From contig PEVQ01000181.1 in NCBI GenBank assembly GCA_002780205.1, forward strand, positions 1 to 5,793: DNA of 5,793 bases, read 5' to 3'. Below, piece by piece: positions 1-4,407 of this stretch (its first letter is position 1; every line of letters begins with the position of its first letter). The notes below the pieces were generated by a model that did not search any database, had not been told where the DNA came from, and worked only from the letters and a program-made list of their open reading frames with translations. The DNA is from Elusimicrobia bacterium CG06_land_8_20_14_3_00_38_11. Lineage in GTDB: Bacteria; Elusimicrobiota; UBA8919. Both the position numbers and the translations under genes were made by a program.

Positions 1-62
1 GTTTTTTCTCGTCGGGCTTTTCTCTGTGAACTCTCTGGTTTTCTCTGCGACTCTGCGGTTAA
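1..62. repeat. Low-complexity CTCTGTG/CTCTGCG intergenic stretch
   Basis: This stretch is built from variants of the words TCTCTGTGA, CTCTCTGG, TCTCTGCGA and CTCTGCGG in a row. It has no convincing reading frame. It looks like the intergenic repeat type seen elsewhere in this window (compare the CTGTG words at 1760-1784). The whole region 1-349 contains no gene that I can support. The end of any upstream gene must lie outside the window. Confidence 0.4.
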
Positions 63-93
63 ATGACTTTTTCAACAATATCAATAATATAAT
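63..93 (+). promoter_or_regulatory. Possible promoter upstream of the infC leader
   Basis: A perfect -10 hexamer TATAAT lies at 88-93. The best -35 candidate is ATGACT at 63-68, four of six matches to TTGACA, with a spacer of 19 nt, which is longer than ideal. Transcription would start near 100 and produce a leader of about 250 nt before infC. The surrounding DNA is AT-rich, so a chance match is possible. Confidence 0.35.
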
Positions 94-170
94 AAAGATA
101 TGTAAAAAGAACTCGCTGTAGCGGGTCACCTTAATCCAGTGGAGAAAAGGTGAAATTGCAAAGCAATTTC

Positions 171-211
171 ATGCTGAACCTGTCTGCCGACAGGCAGGCT
201 CGTTTCAGCAT
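171..211. repeat. Dispersed palindromic repeat interrupted by a second palindrome
   Basis: The outer arms ATGCTGAA (171-178) and TTCAGCAT (204-211) match those of the repeat at 3978-3998. Between them is a 20-bp block, 179-198, that is itself palindromic (CCTGTC at 179-184 with GACAGG at 189-194, or CTGCC with GGCAG). Without the block the remaining 21 bases agree with 3978-3998 at 19 of 21 positions. The element resembles REP-type dispersed repeats. Confidence 0.65.
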
Positions 212-216
212 CTCGC

Positions 217-244
217 AGATAGCCACTGGGCTATCTTTTATTTT
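217..244 (+). terminator. Intrinsic terminator hairpin before infC
   Basis: AGATAGCC (217-224), loop ACTG, GGCTATCT (229-236) form a perfect 8-bp stem with a 4-nt loop. It is followed by a T-rich tail, TTTATTTT. It lies about 105 nt upstream of the infC start and downstream of the possible promoter at 63-93, so it could act as an attenuator or end transcription from an upstream gene. Confidence 0.65.
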
Positions 245-335
245 GAGGCAATTAAAAATGTAAAATTATAAATTAAAAATTGTGGTATAAAAAACATTTT
301 TCATTTTGTATTTTTAATTTTTAATTGTCGTTATC
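245..335. repeat. AT-rich inverted repeat, family copy 1 (GAGGCA...CGTTATC)
   Basis: The terminal arms CAATTAAAAAT (249-259) and ATTTTTAATTG (317-327) are perfect 11-bp inverted repeats. The copy is the same family as 3144-3232: both begin GAGGCAATTAAAAATGTAAAAT (in two parts) and both carry AATTGTGGTA followed by an A run and CATTTTT in the middle. The left edge is GAGGCA at 245-250. The right edge is CGTTATC at 329-335, directly before the infC Shine-Dalgarno sequence. Confidence 0.75.
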
Positions 336-342
336 GGAGGTG
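336..342 (+). promoter_or_regulatory. Strong ribosome binding site of infC
   Basis: GGAGGTG is a seven-base match to the anti-Shine-Dalgarno sequence. Nine nucleotides separate GGAGG from the ATT codon at 350, but 24 separate it from the downstream TTG at 365. This spacing is a main reason for choosing ATT as the infC start. Confidence 0.8.
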
Positions 343-349
343 GTGTAAA

Positions 350-853
350 ATTTCAAAAAGTTTTTTGAGGATTAATAGCCAGATAAGGGCACCGAAGGTT
401 CGTCTGATAGGCGAGGACGGAACGCAGTTGGGGGAAAAGACCATACAGGAAGCGATATTTTTGGCTCGGGAGGCGGGAGTTGACCTTGTTGAAATAGCCC
501 CCATGGCAATTCCTCCCGTGTGTAAAATTATTGACTACAAGAAGTATAAGTATTTGCAGAGCAAAAAAACCAAGGCGGTTCACAAGACGGGTGTTCTGAA
601 GGAAATAAAAATAAGGCCAAAAATCGGCGAGCATGATTTAGCGGTAAAAATCAGACACATCATAAGGTTTCTTGAGGAAAAAAATAAGGTAAAGGTATTG
701 ATGCAGTTTTTCGGAAGGGAAAGAGAGCACATATCGGTCGGCGGAGATATAATTAACCGTGTTTTGGCGGAAGTTTCCGAATACGGGCAGCCGGATTCGC
801 CTCCGCGGCTGATGGGAAATTCAATAAATGTGATTCTTTCACCAAAGAAATAG
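350..853 (+). CDS. infC: Translation initiation factor IF-3 (ATT start)
   Basis: IF-3 binds the 30S subunit, keeps it apart from 50S and checks the start codon and initiator tRNA. The protein is 167 residues, normal for the family. The N-terminal domain spans roughly residues 1-78, with QIRAPKVRLI at 11-20 and the signature region PPVCKIIDYKKYKY at 55-68. The C-terminal domain follows from about 83, with KEIKIRP (84-90) and FFGRE (120-124), and ends in ILSPKK. Residue 64 is Lys where most IF-3 proteins have Gly (usually DYGKF). I start the gene at ATT 350 rather than TTG 365: it has an ideally placed GGAGGTG, and it adds (M)SKSF, matching the Bacillus type N-terminus. An AUU start is the known basis of IF-3 self-limitation in E. 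coli. The same autoregulation here is inferred. Confidence 0.93.
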   Translation: MSKSFLRINSQIRAPKVRLIGEDGTQLGEKTIQEAIFLAREAGVDLVEIAPMAIPPVCKIIDYKKYKYLQSKKTKAVHKTGVLKEIKIRPKIGEHDLAVKIRHIIRFLEEKNKVKVLMQFFGREREHISVGGDIINRVLAEVSEYGQPDSPPRLMGNSINVILSPKK

Positions 854-946
854 GAGGCAGGAAGCGAGAAGTGGGAAGTGGGAAGTAGAAAGTCGTGAAG
901 GGCTTTTTCTACTGCCTACTCCCTACTGCCTACTCCCTGACGTTAA
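854..946. repeat. Repeat-filled gap between infC and rpmI (GAGGCA...CGTTAA)
   Basis: The left part is purine-rich with GAAGTGG/GAAGTAG words. The right part is pyrimidine-rich and holds two direct copies of a 14-mer, CTACTGCCTACTCC (909-922 and 923-936). The two halves are imperfectly complementary; the best core is GTAGAAA (885-891) with TTTCTAC (906-912). An AGGAGG overlapping the infC stop (852-857) is the only Shine-Dalgarno sequence, 89 nt from the rpmI start. The edges are GAGGCA (854-859) and CGTTAA (941-946). Confidence 0.65.
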
Positions 947-1144
947 ATGCCAAAATTGAAATCACACAGTGGTGCTAAAAAAAGATTTTTTCTGACAGGA
1001 ACGGGTAAAATCAAAAGAAAAAAGCAAGGTGCCCGTCACATTCTTACCGGAAAATCGCCGGGTAGGATGCGTCATTTGAAGAAATCGGGAACACTAAACA
1101 AGGTTGACACAAAAATGATAAGGACTATTTTACCTTATTTGTAA
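947..1144 (+). CDS. rpmI: Large ribosomal subunit protein L35 (bL35)
   Basis: bL35 is a small basic protein of the bacterial 50S subunit. The 65-residue product has the family's length and pattern throughout: MPKLKSHSGAKKRF at the N-terminus, a basic GKIKRKKQGARHIL segment (residues 20-33), and a C-terminal half with the typical K-S-x-x-R-x-R-H-L-K and an ending around IRTILPYL. It lies in the standard infC-rpmI-rplT order. The start has no Shine-Dalgarno sequence within the preceding 20 nt: the local sequence is pyrimidine-rich repeat, and the nearest AGGAGG sits 89 nt upstream against the infC stop. Translation may depend on folding of the spacer or on coupling to infC. This is an inference. 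Confidence 0.95.
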   Translation: MPKLKSHSGAKKRFFLTGTGKIKRKKQGARHILTGKSPGRMRHLKKSGTLNKVDTKMIRTILPYL

Positions 1145-1147
1145 AAG

Positions 1148-1273
1148 GAGGCAGTGGAAAGATAGGTGGATAAGTGGTTAGTATGGGCGAATTTATTCGC
1201 CCTGATAAACGGGCAGGTAAACCTGCCCCTACAAATCACTTAATCACTTAATCACTTAATCACTGATGTTATC
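1148..1273. repeat. Composite repeat between rpmI and rplT (GAGGCA...TGTTATC)
   Basis: AAGGAGG directly follows the rpmI stop (1145-1151). Then come, in order: a purine-rich stretch with GATAAGTGGTTAG; the hairpin GGGCGAAT/ATTCGCCC (1185-1202); the hairpin GGGCAGGT/ACCTGCCC (1211-1228); and an 8-bp tandem repeat AATCACTT, nearly four copies (1234-1264). The tandem repeat is roughly complementary to the purine-rich stretch, so the whole gap can fold back on itself. The edges are GAGGCA (1148-1153) and TGTTATC (1267-1273), the latter abutting the rplT start. Confidence 0.7.
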
Positions 1274-1681
1274 ATGCGTATAAAAGGCGGAGTTGTAACA
1301 AGAAGAAGAAAAAAGCGGCTTTTTAAGAAGTCAAAGGGTTTTCGGCTGTCCAACAAAAATGTCTACATTCATGCGTCAGAAAGAGTGGATAAGGCGCTTG
1401 TCAATGCATATCGGGGCAGAATTCAAAAAAAGCGGGATAAGAGAAGCCAGTGGATTTTAACGCTTAATGCGGCTGCCCGTCTTAACGGTTTGTCTTACAG
1501 CAGATTTATTTCCGGAATTAAAAAAGCCGGCATAACGCTTAATAGAAAAATGCTTGCCGATATTGCAATTTCACAACCTGCAGATTTCGCGCAGTTGGCG
1601 GAAATTGCCAAATCAAAAATATCTGATGTGAAGTCGTCGGCAGCGACACAGTCGTCTTCACAAATACCGGCTGCCAGTTAA
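1274..1681 (+). CDS. rplT: Large ribosomal subunit protein L20 (bL20), with C-terminal tail
   Basis: bL20 binds 23S rRNA early in 50S assembly and in several bacteria represses its own operon. The conserved core is clear: KGGVVTRRRKKRLFKKSKGF (residues 4-23), KKRDKRSQWILTLNAAARLN (52-71), GLSYSRFI and LNRKMLADIA (89-98). The protein has 135 residues against about 115-120 in most bacteria. The excess is a tail from about residue 117 rich in Ser, Ala and Gln (SDVKSSAATQSSSQIPAAS). The start lacks the usual Pro (MRIKGG rather than MPRVKGG). The nearest Shine-Dalgarno sequence is 122 nt upstream, beyond a repeat; the eight bases directly before ATG are the shared YGTTATC-type edge. Self-regulation through the leader upstream of infC is possible but not shown. 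Confidence 0.95.
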   Translation: MRIKGGVVTRRRKKRLFKKSKGFRLSNKNVYIHASERVDKALVNAYRGRIQKKRDKRSQWILTLNAAARLNGLSYSRFISGIKKAGITLNRKMLADIAISQPADFAQLAEIAKSKISDVKSSAATQSSSQIPAAS

Positions 1682-1686
1682 GATAA

Positions 1687-1784
1687 GCCACAGAATGTCA
1701 CTGAATTTCACTGAAGTTATTTCTACAGAATGTCACTGAATTTCACTGAAATTATTTCTGTGTGTTTCTGTGTAATTCTGTGGC
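1687..1784. repeat. 98-bp element: tandem 35-bp repeats inside 10-bp inverted ends
   Basis: Two adjacent 35-bp units, 1690-1724 and 1725-1759, differ at one position (G 1716 versus A 1751). Each unit contains ACAGAATGTCACTGAATTTC and then CACTGAA. The element ends in CTGTGTGTTTCTGTG words. GCCACAGAAT (1687-1696) and ATTCTGTGGC (1775-1784) are perfect 10-bp inverted repeats. No coding frame is visible, and no GAGGCA edge is present, unlike the other gaps. Confidence 0.75.
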
Positions 1785-1811
1785 GTCTTTGAAATTCCGA
1801 TGCTCTAAAAT

Positions 1812-3143
1812 ATGAAATTTTCTCCGCAACAGATTCTCGTATTCGGTTTCGCCGGCGTAATTTTAATCGGAAGCGTTATTTTGTCGTTACCCGTCTCATC
1901 TGCAACGCTCCAACCGGTAAATTTTGTTGACGCACTTTTTACGGCGACTTCTGCCGTTTGCGTTACCGGACTTATCGTCGTAAATACGGCGACACAGTGG
2001 TCGCTATTCGGTAAAATAATAATTTTGTTTCTTATCCAGATTGGCGGGCTGGGTTATATGACACTTGCCACACTTTTCGTAATTATGCTCGGTAAGCAAA
2101 TATCTCTGAAAGACCGTCTCGCATTTGCCGAGGGAATGCAGACATTTTCGTTTGTCGAAATTAAAAGATTTATCGTCTATGTCGTGAAAATCACCATAGC
2201 TATTGAATTTGCGGGTGCGTTAATTCTTTCAATAAAATGGGTTCCGGAATTCGGAATTGTCAAAGGTTTCTGGTATTCGATTTTTCATTCAGTTTCCGCT
2301 TTCTGCAATGCCGGTTTTTCAATTTTTGAGATGAATCTCTCAAATTATGTTGGTTCTATTCCGGTAAACCTCGGGGTAACATCGCTTACTATTTTGGGAG
2401 GTATCGGCTATATCGTAATGAGTGATATGTATTCTTACAAAAAAACAAAGCGACTTCTTCTGCACACAAAAGTTGCGATTTTTACTACTGCGGTTCTTAT
2501 TATTTCCGGCGCTGTTTTGATATTTTTGCTGGAAAATAATAATCCGTCGACACTGGGACTTCTAACTCTTAAAAATAAATTATTGTCCGCATATTTTCAG
2601 TCGGTTGCTTCCCGCACGGCAGGTTTTAATACCATTGATATTTCGGCACTTACTGCGCCTGTTTTATTTTTGATTATTGGATTGATGTTTATAGGCGCAT
2701 CTCCGTCGGGTACGGGCGGCGGAATAAAAACAACGACTTTCGCTACAATTTTTGCCAGCATAAAAGCAACGCTCAAAGGCAGAAAAAGTGTTACTATTTT
2801 TAAGCGAAGAATTTCCGCCGAAATCGTGCAAAAATCATTTATACTCGGCTGTCTGGCATTTGTTTTTGTATCTGCGATGACATTTCTGATTTTAATTATT
2901 GAAGGCAAGGATTTTATAAGAACACTTTTTGAGGTCGTTTCGGCTTTTGCAACCTGCGGTTTATCGGCTGCCGTCGGCACGCCGCTTTCATTTTCATCTT
3001 TTTTTACGCCTTTGGGCAAGTTGCTGATAATATTGACGATGTTTGTCGGACGTCTGGGGCCGTTAACAATTGCAATTGCCGTTATGGAAGAAAACGGTGC
3101 GGAAAAATTTCATTATGCCGAAGATAAGGTGATAGTTGGTTAA
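1812..3143 (+). CDS. ktrB: Potassium uptake system membrane subunit, KtrB/TrkH family
   Basis: This is the ion-conducting membrane subunit of a Ktr-type K+ transporter, 443 residues, close to the usual KtrB length. The family's four pore-loop units can be seen: TSAVCVTG (46-53), SAFCNAG (162-168), SRTAGFN (267-273) and SAFATCG (377-383), each with its selectivity-filter glycine. GASPSGTGGGIKTTT (295-309) corresponds to the intramembrane gating loop of the third repeat. FVGRLGP (411-417) carries the conserved Arg of the last repeat. The C-terminus, with FHYAEDKVIVG, fits KtrB rather than the longer TrkH. The next gene encodes the matching single-RCK subunit. The first codons are not preceded by a Shine-Dalgarno sequence; a 98-bp repeat lies just upstream. 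Whether Na+ is co-transported cannot be told from the sequence. Confidence 0.92.
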   Translation: MKFSPQQILVFGFAGVILIGSVILSLPVSSATLQPVNFVDALFTATSAVCVTGLIVVNTATQWSLFGKIIILFLIQIGGLGYMTLATLFVIMLGKQISLKDRLAFAEGMQTFSFVEIKRFIVYVVKITIAIEFAGALILSIKWVPEFGIVKGFWYSIFHSVSAFCNAGFSIFEMNLSNYVGSIPVNLGVTSLTILGGIGYIVMSDMYSYKKTKRLLLHTKVAIFTTAVLIISGAVLIFLLENNNPSTLGLLTLKNKLLSAYFQSVASRTAGFNTIDISALTAPVLFLIIGLMFIGASPSGTGGGIKTTTFATIFASIKATLKGRKSVTIFKRRISAEIVQKSFILGCLAFVFVSAMTFLILIIEGKDFIRTLFEVVSAFATCGLSAAVGTPLSFSSFFTPLGKLLIILTMFVGRLGPLTIAIAVMEENGAEKFHYAEDKVIVG

Positions 3144-3232
3144 GAGGCAATTAAAAATGTAAAATGTAAAATTAGAAATTGTGGTAAAAAGCATTTTTAA
3201 TTTTTAATTTATAATTTTTAATTGGTGTTATT
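3144..3232. repeat. AT-rich inverted repeat, family copy 2, between ktrB and ktrA
   Basis: The terminal arms CAATTAAAAAT (3148-3158) and ATTTTTAATTG (3214-3224) are perfect inverted repeats, as in the copy before infC. GAGGCA (3144-3149) directly follows the ktrB stop, and TGTTATT (3226-3232) directly precedes the ktrA start. The ktrA Shine-Dalgarno-like AGAGG is therefore 85 nt from its start codon. Confidence 0.75.
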
Positions 3233-3919
3233 ATGGAACAAATTGCTGTTATCGGGCTCGGAACATTCGGAATCGTCGTCGCAAAAGAACTGTCAAAAAA
3301 GGGAATTCAGGTTCTTGCTATTGATACTAACGAGCAGAAAATACAGGAAATTTCTTCAGTTGTTACCCAGGCGGTAGTGTCGGACTCAACGGATGAAAAA
3401 GCCATGAGAGAACTCGGGCTTACTGATTTTGGAGCAGTTGTTGTTGCTATCGGAGATAACCGTGAAGCAAGTATTCTTACTACTTTGATACTAAAGGAAA
3501 TCGGCGTTAAAAACATTATTGTCAAAGGATTGGATGACTTGCACGCAAAGGTTCTCCAAAAAATCGGCGCCGACAAAATCGTTTTCCCGGAAAGAGATAT
3601 GGGCGAGAAACTTTCCGAAATGCTGGTATCTCCGAACATAATAGAAAAGATAGAACTTTCGCCGGATTACGACATGGTGGAGGTTATCGCCCCGCAATCA
3701 TTTATTGATAAAACAATCAAGGATATTGATGTCAGGGCAAAATACAAACTGCACATTATAGGCATAAAAAGAAAAGCGCCGTATATTAAAGATGATGGCG
3801 AGACCGATTTCAAGGAGGAATTGCTTATCGCTCCGTCTGCTTCGGAAATTTTACAGGACGGAGATGCGATTATTATCATCGGACGATATGCCGATATTGA
3901 CAAAGTGAAAAAACTGTAA
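3233..3919 (+). CDS. ktrA: Potassium uptake regulatory subunit, KtrA/TrkA family (RCK)
   Basis: This is the cytosolic nucleotide-binding subunit that gates KtrB, binding ATP/ADP in known KtrA proteins. The 228-residue product has one RCK_N plus one RCK_C domain, as in KtrA, and not the duplicated form of E. coli TrkA. The Rossmann motif GLGTFG is at residues 8-13, followed by the acidic residue D31 at the end of the second strand (VLAIDTNEQK) and VVSDSTDE at 48-55. FPERDMGEKL is at 118-127. The C-terminal domain runs from about 140 to the end. Its position next to ktrB supports one functional unit. The start codon is fixed by the family N-terminus (MEQIAVIGLG), although no Shine-Dalgarno sequence is close to it. 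Confidence 0.92.
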   Translation: MEQIAVIGLGTFGIVVAKELSKKGIQVLAIDTNEQKIQEISSVVTQAVVSDSTDEKAMRELGLTDFGAVVVAIGDNREASILTTLILKEIGVKNIIVKGLDDLHAKVLQKIGADKIVFPERDMGEKLSEMLVSPNIIEKIELSPDYDMVEVIAPQSFIDKTIKDIDVRAKYKLHIIGIKRKAPYIKDDGETDFKEELLIAPSASEILQDGDAIIIIGRYADIDKVKKL

Positions 3920-3953
3920 GAGGAACGCGTTGTGTTACTAACAAGAGCGGAAT

Positions 3954-4057
3954 ATACTTTACATGGAAGATGGTGTCATGCTGAACTTGATTCAGCATCT
4001 ATAGACCCTGAAACGAGTTCAGGGTGACAGAGGAAGTACTTTACGGATGTAAAGTAT
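3954..4057. repeat. REP-like double hairpin with flanking direct and inverted repeats
   Basis: The core holds two hairpins: ATGCTGAA (3978-3985)/TTCAGCAT (3991-3998) and ACCCTGAA (4005-4012)/TTCAGGGT (4018-4025), framed by GTCA (3975-3978) and TGAC (4025-4028). An 8-bp direct repeat TACTTTAC flanks the core (3955-3962 and 4037-4044). The right copy forms a hairpin with GTAAAGTA (4049-4056), and the left side pairs perfectly over 11 bp: ATACTTTACAT (3954-3964) with ATGTAAAGTAT (4047-4057). The right hairpin is followed by TTTT and could be a weak terminator. The gap between ktrA and the TPR gene (3920-4076) contains no gene. Confidence 0.7.
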
Positions 4058-4076
4058 TTTATGCTCCCCTTAGTAT

Positions 4077-4358
4077 ATGAAAAATAAAATGCCGAAAAAT
4101 TTTTCAAAAGAAGAAATTGACCTGATAGAAATGGGTAAGTTTTATTTTATCAGCGGGAAATATGACGAAGCGATTGCGGAATTTGAAAAGGTCATAAAAA
4201 TTAATCCGAAAAATGCCGACGCATATTTCAATGTGGGGATGGTAAAAGAAGCAAAGAATGATTCCTCCGGCGCTAAAAAAATGTATGAAAAGACGCTGGA
4301 AATAATACCCGACCATAAGACCGCGAAAAAACATTTGGATAAATTAGTGGGACTGTAA
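4077..4358 (+). CDS. Small TPR-repeat protein
   Basis: This 93-residue protein consists almost wholly of two tetratricopeptide repeats, which normally mediate protein-protein contact. Repeat 1 is at residues 13-46 (G20, G27, Y29, A32, F36, P44 fit the consensus; the core is SGKYDEAIAEFEKVIKINP). Repeat 2 is at 47-80 (AYFNVG...AKKMYEKTLEIIPDH). A short lysine-rich helix follows. No signal peptide or membrane segment is visible, so it is probably cytosolic. Two starts are possible, ATG 4077 and ATG 4089 (MPKNFS); neither has a nearby Shine-Dalgarno sequence, and I keep the longer one. It has no evident functional tie to the K+ transporter or to PheS. Two TPRs are few for a stable superhelix, so it may act as a partner in a complex. 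Confidence 0.8.
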   Translation: MKNKMPKNFSKEEIDLIEMGKFYFISGKYDEAIAEFEKVIKINPKNADAYFNVGMVKEAKNDSSGAKKMYEKTLEIIPDHKTAKKHLDKLVGL

Positions 4359-4404
4359 GAGGCAATTAAAAATTAAAAATTGAAAATGAAAAATTAACGA
4401 TAAG
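4359..4404. repeat. AT-rich repeat, shortened family member, before pheS
   Basis: GAGGCAATTAAAAAT (4359-4373) is identical to the left ends of the copies at 245 and 3144 and directly follows the TPR gene's stop. The rest consists of AATTAAAA/GAAAATGAAAAATT words and lacks the right inverted arm. The right edge, ACGATAAG (4397-4404), resembles the CGTTATC edge of the other copies. The pheS start follows four bases later. Confidence 0.65.
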
Positions 4405-4407
4405 AAT

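Larger units (their letters stand above)
111..244 (+). promoter_or_regulatory. Structured leader with possible attenuator, upstream of infC
   Basis: Consecutive hairpins can be read directly: 111-116 with 121-126 (loop TGTA, one G-U pair); TCACCTT 126-132 with AAGGTGA 147-153; TGAAATTGC 151-159 with GCAATTTCA 163-171; ATGCTGAA 171-178 with TTCAGCAT 204-211; and the terminator hairpin 217-236. Neighbouring stems share bases, so they cannot all form together. CCAGTGG (136-142), in the loop of the second hairpin, is complementary to CCACTGG (223-229), which overlaps the terminator stem and loop, so the two pairings exclude each other. Leader attenuation ahead of infC-rpmI-rplT by L20 is known in Bacillus. 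I do not recognise the L20 site here, and no T-box motif is visible. The terminator could also simply end an upstream transcript. Confidence 0.4.

Noticed and set aside
111..244. tRNA or T-box riboswitch in the leader
   Set aside because: No cloverleaf with TTC-loop bases is found, and the T-box signature (GGGTGGNACCGCG type) is absent.
286..291. TATAAA as an infC-proximal promoter
   Set aside because: It is inside an AT-rich repeat without a matching -35, so it cannot be told from chance.
245..335. Integron attC sites, because of GTTA at the right edges of the repeats
   Set aside because: Only the edge at 943-949 fits GTTRRRY; the others read GTTATC or GTTATT, there are no matching RYYYAAC cores, and the genes are housekeeping genes.
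365..367. TTG at 365 as infC start
   Set aside because: It lies 24 nt from GGAGG and leaves out the conserved SKSFL N-terminus; ATT at 350 fits both spacing and family.
353..634. Long open frames on the minus strand across infC, ktrB, ktrA, the TPR gene and pheS
   Set aside because: All are antisense to clear genes, have no family resemblance and no convincing ribosome binding site.
1234..1264. CRISPR array from the regular AATCACTT repeats
   Set aside because: The units are 8 bp and directly adjoining with no spacers; this is a simple tandem repeat.
1789..1811. Promoter for ktrB (TTGAAA ... TAAAAT)
   Set aside because: The spacing between the hexamers is only 11 nt, and the second hexamer touches the start codon.
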